From assembly GCF_008365385.1 (NCBI RefSeq), contig NZ_QOVF01000002.1:806001-870000 (forward strand): DNA of 64,000 nucleotides, read 5' to 3'. Shown one piece after another: positions 51,394 to 61,532 of the stretch. The position numbers were made by a program, and so were the translations under genes. This DNA comes from Halopseudomonas laoshanensis. Its GTDB lineage: Bacteria > Pseudomonadota > Gammaproteobacteria > Pseudomonadales > Pseudomonadaceae. The stretch's first letter is position 1, and each line of letters starts with the position of its first letter. The notes under the pieces were generated by a model, which saw only the letters and a list, made by a program, of their open reading frames with translations, did no database searches and was not told the DNA's origin.

Positions 51394-53262
51394 ATGGCAG
51401 GTTTGATTCCTCAAGGCTTTATTGACGACCTCCTCGGCCGCACAGACATCCTTGAGGTGGTTGGCTCACGCCTGAAGCTGAAGAAAACCGGCAAGAACTT
51501 CTCGGCCCTGTGCCCATTCCATAACGAAAAATCGCCCTCTTTCAGCGTCAGCCCAGACAAGCAGTTCTACTATTGTTTCGGATGTGGCGCCGGCGGCAAT
51601 GCGCTGAGCTTCGTCATGGATTTCGAGCGGCTGGACTTTCCCCAGGCGGTCGAAGAGCTGGCGCGGCATGCCGGCGTTGATGTGCCGCGCGAAGAACAGC
51701 GCCCAGGCTCACGCCGGGAGCCCCGCGCGCCGCGCCAGGACAGCCCGCTCTACGCACTACTAGAGCAAGCCGCCGCCTATTACCGACAGCAACTGCGCCA
51801 TCATGCGCAAAAACGCCGCGCAGTCGACTATCTGAAACAGCGCGGCCTGACCGGCCAGATTGCCAAACTCTACGATATCGGCTTTGCTCCGCCCGGCTGG
51901 GACAATCTGATGAACCACCTGAGCAAGGACAGCACCGAGGTCAAGGCGCTGATCGAAGCTGGTCTGGTGGTGGAAAACCCCGACAGCGGCAAACGCTATG
52001 ACCGGTTTCGTGATCGCATCATCTTTCCGATTCGCGATAGCCGCGGCCGTACGCTGGGATTTGGTGGGCGGGTATTGGGCGACGACAAGCCCAAGTATCT
52101 CAACTCCCCGGAAACCCCGGTCTATCATAAGGGCCGTGAACTCTACGGCCTGTTTGAAGCGCGCCAGCAGAATCGTCAACTGGACGACGTCCTCGTGGTT
52201 GAAGGCTATATGGACGTTATCGCCCTCGCCCAGCACGGCGTGACGAACGCGGTAGCCACACTGGGTACCGCGACCAGCGAAGAGCACCTCAAACGGCTGT
52301 TTCGCATCGTCAACACTGTGGTGTTCTGCTTCGATGGTGACAAGGCCGGGCGCCAAGCAGCCTGGCGTGCACTGAATTCCTGCTTGCCAGTACTCGAGGA
52401 CGGTCGTCATGTGCGCTTCATGTTCCTGCCTGAAGGCCAGGACCCAGACACGCTGATCCGCAGTGAGGGGCAGGACGCTTTCCGCGCGCGCATGGCGCAA
52501 CAGGCGCAGGCACTGACCGATTACATGTTCCGCCACCTGTCCGAGGAAGCCAACCCGAATACCCTGGAAGGCAAAGCGCACCTGGCGACCCTGGCGCTGC
52601 CGTTGATTGAACAAATCCCCGGCAGCATGCTCAAACGTTTACTGCGCCAATCTTTGGAAAAGCTGACCGGGATGGATCTGGACAGCCTGCCGCCACCGCC
52701 TCCCCCACCTGCTGCAACGGACGAGTATGCAGACTATCAGGACGTAGAGCCCGAGAGCTGGGGCGACAGCCAGGAATATCAGCCGCGCCGTGTAGCCCAG
52801 CGCAGTAACAAGCCACGTAAAGCTGAACGCGCCGGCGTGGAGAACCCGTTACTGAATGCCGCGCGGACCCTGCTGCATCACCCACAGCTGGCTGGGCTGG
52901 TTAAAGAAGCTAACCAGTTTGCCGATGAAAAGGGTGAACAGGCGCAATTGCTGGTCGGCTTGATTGAAGCGCTGCAGAAAACACCTACACTGAGTACCGT
53001 GCAATTACTTGCGCGCTGGCATGGTACCGAGATGGGCGAGCAGCTCAGTCAACTGGCAGAAAAGGAATGGTTATTGAATATTCCTGACGCCAACCTTGAA
53101 CAACAGTTTTTCGACACCATTAATAGTCTGGTAGCACGACAAACCGAGCGACGCATCGAACAGCTTCTCGACAAATCAGCGCATACACCGCTGACCACCG
53201 AGGAAAAGCAACAACTGCGCGAGCTCCTGCACAGGCGCCCAGCGCACGCTCCAGATCAGTAA
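51394..53262 (+). CDS. dnaG: DNA primase
   Basis: 622 residues. N-terminal CHC2 zinc finger ('ALCPFHNEKSPSFSVSPDKQ' and 'YYCFGCGAGGNALSFVMDFE', residues about 38-76), catalytic core with TOPRIM segment 'VLVVEGYMDVIALAQHG' near 266 and 'FCFDGDKAGRQAAWRAL' near 308, a proline-rich linker ('DSLPPPPPPPAATDEYADYQ' region near 430), and a C-terminal helicase-binding domain for DnaB. It makes RNA primers at the replication fork. The start codon is ATG at 51394. Confidence 0.97.
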   Translation: MAGLIPQGFIDDLLGRTDILEVVGSRLKLKKTGKNFSALCPFHNEKSPSFSVSPDKQFYYCFGCGAGGNALSFVMDFERLDFPQAVEELARHAGVDVPREEQRPGSRREPRAPRQDSPLYALLEQAAAYYRQQLRHHAQKRRAVDYLKQRGLTGQIAKLYDIGFAPPGWDNLMNHLSKDSTEVKALIEAGLVVENPDSGKRYDRFRDRIIFPIRDSRGRTLGFGGRVLGDDKPKYLNSPETPVYHKGRELYGLFEARQQNRQLDDVLVVEGYMDVIALAQHGVTNAVATLGTATSEEHLKRLFRIVNTVVFCFDGDKAGRQAAWRALNSCLPVLEDGRHVRFMFLPEGQDPDTLIRSEGQDAFRARMAQQAQALTDYMFRHLSEEANPNTLEGKAHLATLALPLIEQIPGSMLKRLLRQSLEKLTGMDLDSLPPPPPPPAATDEYADYQDVEPESWGDSQEYQPRRVAQRSNKPRKAERAGVENPLLNAARTLLHHPQLAGLVKEANQFADEKGEQAQLLVGLIEALQKTPTLSTVQLLARWHGTEMGEQLSQLAEKEWLLNIPDANLEQQFFDTINSLVARQTERRIEQLLDKSAHTPLTTEEKQQLRELLHRRPAHAPDQ

Positions 53263-53361
53263 TCAGACAAGCTAAGGACTGCCCAACTGGCTTTACGGCC
53301 GGAAATCAGGGTATAATCCGCAGCTTACTTTTTTGTATACCAAGGCATCCAAAGGGTTGTT

Positions 53362-55218
<1,857 letters not shown>

Positions 55219-55234
55219 GCGCACTGCAGTGACG

Positions 55235-55263
55235 AAAACGCCCGGCTATGCCGGGCGTTTTTA
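55235..55263 (+). terminator. Intrinsic terminator after rpoD
   Basis: AACGCCCGGC and GCCGGGCGTT around TAT, followed by T residues. Confidence 0.93.
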
Positions 55264-55282
55264 TTTCCGAAGTGCATAACTA

Positions 55283-55311
55283 TGGTCAGCAGCCGTCTCA
55301 ATACGTATAAT
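55283..55311 (+). promoter_or_regulatory. tRNA-Ile2 promoter
   Basis: -35 TGGTCA (55283-55288), 17-base spacer, perfect -10 TATAAT (55306-55311), 21 bases before the tRNA gene. Confidence 0.7.
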
Positions 55312-55332
55312 TCGCGGCGTTCGCACTATCGT

Positions 55333-55409
55333 GGGCCCATAGCTCAGTTGGTCAGAGCAGGCGACTCATAATCGCTTGGTCGTAGGTTCAAGTCCTACTG
55401 GGCCCACCA
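55333..55409 (+). tRNA. tRNA-Ile2 (CAT anticodon, lysidine type)
   Basis: 77 bases with encoded CCA end. Acceptor GGGCCCA pairs with TGGGCCC; anticodon stem GGCGA/TCGCT with loop CTCATAA. The anticodon arm and variable loop match the minor isoleucine tRNA (ileX type), not initiator or elongator tRNA-Met: the CAT anticodon needs lysidine at C34 (TilS) to read AUA. Located after rpoD as in pseudomonads. The acquired region begins just downstream. Confidence 0.93.
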
Positions 55410-55981
55410 TTATATTGCGCAATCAGACCCTATTGTTCTTAGAACCATAGATTGGCCGGTTTGGCCACACTATGGTAATAATCGCGACGTACCGTGTCCG
55501 CCCAAAACATCAAGCTTCCTAGCCGCACGAGCTACGGTCAGAGCCAACCCTACAGCAAGCACATTCTTCGTCAGCCTTCACGGCCGCTACTTCGCTCGCT
55601 TGGGCTGCTCGGGGAGCGCTAACTGCCGCACCCTAACATGCGACTGCCAAGCCGTTCGGCCAGGCAAAGAGTCCGCACAGTGACGCTCTCATTGGTAATG
55701 TGCAAGCAAAGCAATGGCGAACTCACTCATCCACGTAATCCACATACAGTCCTCGCAAGGCCGCAGCTGCATGGGTAAGGCAGGAAGCTAAGTAAGGAGA
55801 ACGGACTATTAATCCTCACTACGCAGAAGCAATCATCAGCAGCGACATCGCTCTTTAACGATGAATCTAGACTTTTGGCCTCAGTCGTTTCCCGCGGGCC
55901 GAGAAACGCCAGAGCTTTTCCGGCTCAAAGCTGGGATAGGATAAACTCAAAAAAAGTAGCATTGCTACGTGAGGAAAATCT
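55410..55981. other. Gene-free 570-base stretch after tRNA-Ile2
   Basis: No convincing coding region, RNA gene or repeat. I looked for a second copy of the tRNA 3' end as an attachment site and found none. The composition is intermediate between the GC-rich core and the AT-rich region after 56.8 kb. Probably the junction between the conserved chromosome and the variable region. Confidence 0.5.
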
Positions 55982-56257
55982 ATGAACATTGAAACAGAGG
56001 AACAAAGGGAGCCGGTCCATGACCTGAACTGCGATTTCTGTGACAAAGACCTTCGATCAGGAGAGCTACCTCCCGAGTTCGGGGTGCTCCGAGCAAACTG
56101 GGGGCCCGGCTCTTCCCATGATGGCGAGAGCTACGAGCTCCGGCTCTGCGAAACGTGCTTTTTCAGAATACTTGCAGACGTCAAGCGCGAGCGTTTGGTG
56201 CGCTCCATGTTCGATGATTACGAAGAGGACCATAGTGAATTGCCCCACGTATTCTAG
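55982..56257 (+). CDS. Small zinc-ribbon-like hypothetical protein
   Basis: 91 residues, acidic. Seen: two cysteine pairs, 'CDFCDK' near residue 17 and 'LCETCFF' near 57, as in a small zinc ribbon, with 'FGVLRANWGPGSSHDGESYELRLCE' region between them and a helical charged C-terminus. GAGG stands seven bases before the ATG. Not a named family to me; cytosolic. Similar small proteins occur scattered among pseudomonads, often in variable regions. Confidence 0.65.
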   Translation: MNIETEEQREPVHDLNCDFCDKDLRSGELPPEFGVLRANWGPGSSHDGESYELRLCETCFFRILADVKRERLVRSMFDDYEEDHSELPHVF

Positions 56258-56477
56258 ACACATCGCGTAGGACCGCTTTTTGGCCGTTAACAGCCTGTCC
56301 GCCCAGACTGCTTTCGGCCAGAAACCGTCATTCAGCGCATACAAATTTAGAGGTGACTCAGAAGACCTTCAAGCCATGCACAAAACTGTTGATTGGTTTA
56401 CTTTAATAAGGCAGCCTCATAAAGACAGGGTAGGGTTAGCTCTACTAATATAATTCGCACGATCACGGAACGTCACC

Positions 56478-56771
56478 ATGGATGAAGCGCATTTCGAACA
56501 GCTGCTCAAGCGGTCGGAGTCTGACACTCTAGATTTTAAATCACAGGGTTACTCATTTTCAGATAACGACTCGTATGAGTCCAATGTCAATCGAGCTAAA
56601 TTCGCCAAGGATATAATATCTATGGCGAATACTCCCCGCGACCATACCGCTTTCATAGTGATAGGGGTGGAGGCAAAAAAGGACGGTAGCAGGACCTTAC
56701 GCGGCATGAATTTAACAGCTGGCGCGACAACTACCTTGAAAAACGCCGCTTTCGTTATGCCTAAATGCTAA
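56478..56771 (+). pseudogene. AlbA_2 (Schlafen-type) domain fragment
   Basis: 97 codons. The N-terminal two thirds look like the start of an AlbA_2 DNA-binding/NTPase-associated protein ('LLKRSESDTLDFKSQ' and 'FIVIGVEAKKDG' are typical), which is normally several hundred residues long. After about residue 75 the homology stops and a different tail follows. In another frame the end reads as a plausible native C-terminus (ending '...WRDNYLEKRRFRYA', stop at 56762). A large internal deletion that fused start and end out of frame would explain this. The intact family includes helper proteins of defence and transcription control; here it is very likely nonfunctional. Confidence 0.55.
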
Positions 56772-56814
56772 TTCTTAATAAAACTCCAAAACTAAATAAA
56801 CAAAGGCGAACGAT

Positions 56815-58089
56815 ATGTTTCAAGAATTTATGCCTTTTCTCACCGCTGTAATCATCGGACTATTAGTTGGTGTTGAGAGAGAACGATCAATAAACCAGGA
56901 CGGTAAAAAAACAATATTTGGTGTTCGTACTTTTCCTTTGATCGCTTTGTTGGGTGTGGTTTCTGCGCATATTGGAAATGAACCCCTTCTTATTATCATA
57001 AGTATATTTGTGTGTACTCTTGTTCTTTTAAGCCATATGCACAGTATAAGGAAATTTAATTCTGATATTTCTAAATTTGGAGCAACAACAGCTGTAGCCG
57101 TTGTTTTAACTTTTATTCTTGGCTATTTGGCAAATTCTAATAGTCAGATAGCATTGATATTGACCGTGATTGTATTTGTATTATTAGCGATAAAAAAGCA
57201 GTTACGTATGTTTGCTCAATCAGGCATCAGTGAAAAAGAAATGAATGCCGTACTCACTTTTCTTATGAGTGCTTTTGTTATTCTACCGCTATTGCCTAAT
57301 GAGTTTGTCGACCCTTGGAAATTGATTCACCCCACACGAATATGGCTTTTGTTTGTAGTTATAGCAGGTATTGAATTTGCTAGTTACATTGCTTTACGTC
57401 AAGTAGGAACAAAATTAGGGTTAATCATTACCGGTTTGTTTGGCGGGTTCGCTTCCGCAACTGCTACAACATTGACCCTAGCCCGACATGCTAAAAACCA
57501 GCCTCAAGCCCTATGGTTGGTAACAAGCGGTATTATCTTGGCAGACGTTACTTCGTTATTAATGCAATTAGTGGTGTTAATGGTTATCGCGCCTGAAGTG
57601 TCTACGTCTTTAGCGCTATATTTAGGGATACCAGCCCTTGTCGGTGGACTTTTTGTAATTCTAATTACACTATATTTAGGAAAAATGGTAGAAGAAAATA
57701 CAATCGAGCTTGGCATTGAGAATCCAATATCTTTAAAGAAAACTATTAGCTTTGCATTAATGATATCAACAGGATTGGTTGTGATTGCACTAGCTCAGCG
57801 CTGGTTTGGTGAAGTTGGTTTGTATTTAACTTCGGCGTTAGGCGGAGCGACAAGCTTAAGGGTTGTGACTTTCTCTGTTTCAGAGCTGGCGAGTTCAGGC
57901 GAAATTTTAATTGCGATGGCTGCCATCGCAATTATTATTGCAATGGCAGCAAACATGATAGTGAAATTGGTTCTTATTCAGCGCGCAGGCGGTACCAAGC
58001 TCTTCATTATTTGTTCGTTGTTTTTTGCTGGAATTCTTGCCAGCTCATTTGGCGTCTATCTATTTTATGACATTATTAGCTTAGAATAG
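56815..58089 (+). CDS. MgtC/SapB-DUF4010 membrane protein
   Basis: 424 residues and intact. The N-terminal MgtC-like part has 'FLTAVIIGLLVGVERERSI' near residue 8-26 and 'IFGVRTFPLIALLGVVSAHIG' region near 35; the DUF4010 part follows, with 'GGFASATATTLTLARH' near 207 and 'ALGGATSLRVVTFSVSELA' near 344. About twelve hydrophobic helices in total. The family is found next to metal, stress and gas-related genes, but no substrate is established. Codon use is strongly AT-rich (many TTA, ATT, AAA), unlike the core genes, which indicates transfer. AAAGG stands about nine bases before the ATG. Confidence 0.85.
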   Translation: MFQEFMPFLTAVIIGLLVGVERERSINQDGKKTIFGVRTFPLIALLGVVSAHIGNEPLLIIISIFVCTLVLLSHMHSIRKFNSDISKFGATTAVAVVLTFILGYLANSNSQIALILTVIVFVLLAIKKQLRMFAQSGISEKEMNAVLTFLMSAFVILPLLPNEFVDPWKLIHPTRIWLLFVVIAGIEFASYIALRQVGTKLGLIITGLFGGFASATATTLTLARHAKNQPQALWLVTSGIILADVTSLLMQLVVLMVIAPEVSTSLALYLGIPALVGGLFVILITLYLGKMVEENTIELGIENPISLKKTISFALMISTGLVVIALAQRWFGEVGLYLTSALGGATSLRVVTFSVSELASSGEILIAMAAIAIIIAMAANMIVKLVLIQRAGGTKLFIICSLFFAGILASSFGVYLFYDIISLE

Positions 58090-58211
58090 ATTATTGCAAT
58101 ATGCTAACTAGCAGTCAGCTATTTGGTTAGCACTTGATTTCTATTTAGTCGCCCGTTAACAACTGATTAAGACATTAATTTGTAACGATAATAATTCAAA
58201 AAAATGCACTG

Positions 58212-58258
58212 CAAATTGCAAGAAAAGCGTTTTTTACTACGCAAAACCTTGCAATTTG
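58212..58258. repeat. Inverted repeat at the start of the IS remnant
   Basis: CAAATTGCAAG (58212-58222) and CTTGCAATTTG (58248-58258) are perfect reverse complements around a 25-base loop. It lies right before the transposase remnant and may be an old IS end or a hairpin in its leader. Confidence 0.5.
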
Positions 58259-58271
58259 GAGTGTGATTATT

Positions 58272-58746
58272 GTGAAACCTCGTCATCCAAAAGAAGTAAA
58301 AAACGACGATTTATTCTGCTCGCGCCTGACCCCCCATCATCAACACGTCGCATGAATTAGTCAAACTTACTGACCGTATTGATTGGGCGCATATCGATAG
58401 CCAATGTCAACCGTTCTTTTCCGTTGAAGGTCGCCCCGCGATTCCATCCCGTTTGATGGTGGGGTTGCATCTGTTAAAAAGTATGTACGCTTTATCGGAT
58501 GAAGCCGTGTGTGAACGCTGGATTGAAAATCCCTATTACCAATATTTTTGCGGTGAAGAATTTTTCCAGCATCGGTTTCCGATTGAACGTTCCTCCATAA
58601 CCCATTGGCGTAAACGCGTAGGTGAAAGTTTCTTTGAGAAGCTGTTACAAGAAAGCTTGCGCATTGCGTTTGATGAAAAAGCCTTGAAGAAGAATCAACT
58701 GCAACGCATCGTAGTGGTGACCTTTCCCCCGAGAATAAAACCATGA
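58272..58746 (+). pseudogene. IS transposase remnant (IS5-like, DUF772 N-terminal domain)
   Basis: The second part (58453-58746) reads 'LMVGLHLLKSMYALSDEAVCE', cut here, and 'GEEFFQHRFPIERSSITHWRK', a typical IS5-superfamily DUF772 domain. The first part (from GTG at 58272) encodes the family N-terminus ('KNDDLFCSRL') in another frame. The frames are separated by one extra base in a C6 run near 58330; with five C the reading continues 'IINTSHELVKLTDRIDWAH'. The protein also ends early: after 'QLQRIVV' near 58715 the homology is lost and the catalytic DDE part is absent. So it is a dead fragment of 158 codons or so. Confidence 0.8.
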
Positions 58747-58897
58747 ATTTTCATAGGCTAATTCTCTCAAGAAAGTTAGCCTCCGACAAACCCGGGGCGA
58801 TTCAGAATTTCAGCTAAGTAAAACATTATAAAGGCCGGTGCCAATCAATCCTAAAACCACGTCCGACTCACCTTCATTATCAAACTAGGCGGCATCA

Positions 58898-59750
58898 TCA
58901 TGGGTAATATTCTTGTGAAAATCCATTCCGCCCATTTGTCTTAACTCGATACATTAGCTTATCGGCTATCCTCGATAGCTCTTAAAAAATCGGGCGGAGT
59001 TACAGCGTAAGTTACAATACCCATACTAAAGGTTGTTTGCCATTTGTGTTTCAACATTCTTTCGTTCAGTTTGTTTCTTAAATTGATGGCATACATTAGT
59101 GCATGCTCTCTATCAGCACTCAAAAGAATTAAACAAAACTCATCTCCCCCCAGGCGACCTATAACATCATTTTTTCTGATATTCTCGTTCATTACTTGTG
59201 CTGCTTCGAATAAGAGCTTGTCACCAATTTTATGGCCATATACATCATTTATGGATTTAAAGTTATCAACATCAATGAAAATAATTGTTATTGGCAACTG
59301 CTGACGATTACCGGTTGAAAATGCAACCTCTCCATTTTCATAGAATGATCTTCTATTTGGTATTTTTGTAAGGCTATCTTCGCGCGCTAATTGTGACTCC
59401 CTGATTAACAGTCGACGAATATAACGAAGCAGGTAAGTTACGTAAGCCAAAATGAGCGCATGAACTGTTGAATTAAATAGAAACGAAAATACATCAATAT
59501 TTCCATGTGCTATTAAATAATCACTAATAGTCCATGAAAGAATTGCCAAGATCGTAATAAAAAAACAGAACAATGCGCCAGCAAACCATGAGGCAACTAT
59601 AATAGGAATAAGAAAAAAAAAGATGAAACTCAAATGAGGGACCAACTATAAAATGCAAATAACCAATTAAAATTACACTCGAAAGGGATAATGCTTTAAG
59701 CGAAAAATCCATTCTTAAGCTTGGTCTAGACAATACCAAATCGCTCATAT
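58898..59750 (-). pseudogene. Diguanylate cyclase (GGDEF) broken by two frameshifts
   Basis: The middle (58959-59645) encodes three membrane helices and a GGDEF domain with intact 'RLGGDEFCLILL' and 'SLTKIPNRRSFYENG'. The native start is the ATG at 59750 in another frame ('MSDLVLSRPSLRMDF'), joined at a run of nine A on the plus strand (59613-59621): with eight, 'FEFHLFF' continues directly into 'LIPIIVASWF', a typical membrane part. The native end is again in another frame: 'ADKLMYRVKTNGRNG', the canonical GGDEF C-terminus, follows the premature stop at 58959 and ends at 58898. Two independent frame changes make sequencing error alone unlikely, though the A9 run is a risk. A second possibility is phase variation at the A9 run. 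It would have made cyclic di-GMP. Confidence 0.75.
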
Positions 59751-59776
59751 TCACAAAACAGTTCCGCCCTTTAACA

Positions 59777-60235
59777 TTATTCGTTACTCGGCAAGCCATG
59801 CTTCTTGTTTGGAACGATAACAATGAAGTAGTAGGCAATAGATAAAGCCAGAATCACCGCTCCAGTTGCATAGACATAATTGTAATCCATCTCATTGTAG
59901 TCAAATATAATGACTTTCCGTGCTGCGGCCATAAGCGCAGTGCCTAAAACTATCTCCACCGCAAGCCTTGAATTGTGGCTGTCGTGGGCGTAAAGAATTA
60001 GATTGTGATAAATTTCAATTGCAATTAAAACGGCCATGAAAGCACCAAACGTGGCAAGGATGTCTTTTATTTCCAATAGCATAAATGGTGGAGCCATAAG
60101 TCTTTGATAAAGAACATAAACTATGTCCGCAACCCCCCACATGATGACAACCACCATGATTACGGCAATCGTTTTTGCAACATACTGTATTATCAAATCC
60201 ATTTTTTTTATCAATTCCGAATCTTCGGCACTCAT
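59777..60235 (-). CDS. PsiE-family (phosphate-starvation-inducible) membrane protein
   Basis: 152 residues with four predicted membrane helices ('AKTIAVIMVVVIMWGVADIVY' near residue 19, 'DILATFGAFMAVLIAIEIY' near 58, 'AVEIVLGTALMAAARKVIIFD', 'YVYATGAVILALSIAYYFIV'). Matches the PsiE family layout, including a conserved Glu in 'AIEIYHNL'. PsiE genes are known in phosphate-starvation regulons and in the transmissible locus of stress tolerance; the molecular function is unknown. It precedes the broken diguanylate cyclase on the same strand with 26 bases between. AT-rich like its neighbours, hence probably acquired. The start ATG at 60235 has a weak ribosome site. Confidence 0.8.
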   Translation of the reverse strand: MSAEDSELIKKMDLIIQYVAKTIAVIMVVVIMWGVADIVYVLYQRLMAPPFMLLEIKDILATFGAFMAVLIAIEIYHNLILYAHDSHNSRLAVEIVLGTALMAAARKVIIFDYNEMDYNYVYATGAVILALSIAYYFIVIVPNKKHGLPSNE

Positions 60236-60746
60236 TGTTGTTACCTTATAATGTGAATATGTCGCAAAACAGAGTAATGATTTTAGCTGTAAAAATCATT
60301 ACATTTATAAAATCGTGGATAGTAGATTCAACTTCCACGACGCGCTCATCTCATTGTAATACCGCAGCCAACTTATCACCCACGGCTATCATAACGTCGA
60401 CAGCATTGATGTTCTAAGTATTTGTGAGGGTTAGCTGGTTTAGCAGCCAAGCCATAAAGTGTTTTGCTAGGTGCTGCTCCGCCGCTAGCCCCCGGTGTCA
60501 GGATAGTTGTCGCGTCAGCTGATCGAAGAGCAGAGAGACTGGGGGCGGAAAGAAGTGAAGCATGAGAGGTTATTGGGGTTTGGGGAGCAATGGAACCAAA
60601 AACCAACGTAAGCCTTACCACCTCCGCTCAGAGCCTTCTTCCTAGGCAATTCCCTCGATTGATCTTCCGTACTTTTCGAAAGTATTGCTGACGGCAATGT
60701 GCATCTGAGTTAATGTGGCCCAACACCACAATCTAGGAGCTGAACA
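60236..60746. other. Gene-poor 510-base region between psiE and carbonic anhydrase
   Basis: No convincing gene. A 34-codon open stretch at 60507-60611 ('SRQLIEEQRDWGRKEVK' part) has protein-like codon use and may be the C-terminal remnant of a lost gene, but I cannot name it. Around 60670 there is a small ACTTTTCGAAAGT near-palindrome. The GC content rises here, marking the end of the AT-rich block. No Tn3 terminal repeat is seen. Confidence 0.4.
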
Positions 60747-61484
60747 ATGAGCCAATCTGACCCGCAACACCCATCCCGCCGCATGCTGCTCAAGCGCGGA
60801 GCTGCCCTTTCCACATTGGCGATTACTGGAGTGGCCGGGTTAACTGTGCCTTCAGTGTCTTTTGCCGCAGCGCTTAGCAAAGAAGAGCGAGATAAAATGA
60901 CGCCGGATGAGGTCATTGAAAGCCTGAAATCTGGCAATCTGCGTTTCCGTGAAGGCAAAATGCAGCAGCATGACTATTTGGCGCAAAAGCGCGCCAGTCA
61001 AAAGGGGCAGTATCCGTCAGCGGTAATTTTAAGCTGTATTGATTCGCGCGCTCCGGCGGAAATCCTGCTGGATGCCGGTATTGGTGAAACGTTTAACTGC
61101 CGTGTGGCTGGCAATGTGGAAAACGAAGACATTCTCGGCAGCATGGAATTTGCCTGTGCTCTGGCAGGGGCCAAGGTAATAGTGGTGATGGGGCATACCT
61201 CCTGTGGTGCGGTGAAGGGTGCCATTGCCAACGCCGAACTGGGAAACCTGACTGGATTGCTGAGCAAAATTAAACCGGCAATTACTGAAACGGCATACGC
61301 AGGTGAGCGTACGGCTGACAACTATGACTTTGTCGATTCCGTTGCCCGCACCAACATCAAGATGACGCTGGCCGATATCCGTCAACACAGCCCCACCCTG
61401 AATAAGCTCGAGCAGGATGGGAAAATAAAAATTGTAGGCGCTATGTATAAGCTTGTGGGTGGAGAGGTTGAGTTCTTTACCTGA
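60747..61484 (+). CDS. Tat-exported beta-class carbonic anhydrase
   Basis: 245 residues. A twin-arginine signal 'SRRMLLKRGAALS' near residue 9-21 followed by a hydrophobic stretch and 'VSFAAAL' (cleavage near 40) sends it folded to the periplasm. The catalytic zinc ligands are seen in 'SCIDSRAPAEI' near 93-103 (Cys and the Asp-Arg pair) and 'VVMGHTSCGAVKGAI' near 147-161 (His and Cys). It catalyses CO2 hydration in the periplasm. AGGAG stands seven bases before the ATG. It stands between the AT-rich block and a Tn3-type transposase read toward it (49 bases between stops), so it may be transposon cargo. No resolvase or other partner is visible. Confidence 0.92.
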   Translation: MSQSDPQHPSRRMLLKRGAALSTLAITGVAGLTVPSVSFAAALSKEERDKMTPDEVIESLKSGNLRFREGKMQQHDYLAQKRASQKGQYPSAVILSCIDSRAPAEILLDAGIGETFNCRVAGNVENEDILGSMEFACALAGAKVIVVMGHTSCGAVKGAIANAELGNLTGLLSKIKPAITETAYAGERTADNYDFVDSVARTNIKMTLADIRQHSPTLNKLEQDGKIKIVGAMYKLVGGEVEFFT

Positions 61485-61532
61485 GAATAAATAACCGTCA
61501 GCCTGGGCATGGCCGCTTTCGATCACAAACAG

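Noticed and set aside
55385-55409. tRNA 3' end as an integration site with downstream direct repeat
   Set aside because: I found no second copy of the last 15-20 bases of the tRNA gene up to 64 kb and no integrase gene in the window.
56710-56790. Integron attC-like site at the end of the AlbA_2 fragment
   Set aside because: TTATGCCTAAATGC resembles part of a core site, but no matching partner core or stem was found and no integrase is present.
60376-60621. 81-codon frame on the minus strand
   Set aside because: Low-complexity Ser/Ala/Thr composition, no ribosome site, and it overlaps a better protein-like stretch on the other strand.
61485-61532. Tn3 terminal inverted repeat between tnpA and the carbonic anhydrase
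   Set aside because: The 48 bases show no G-run start and no TTAAG/CTAAG-type inner end as expected for the 38-base repeat.
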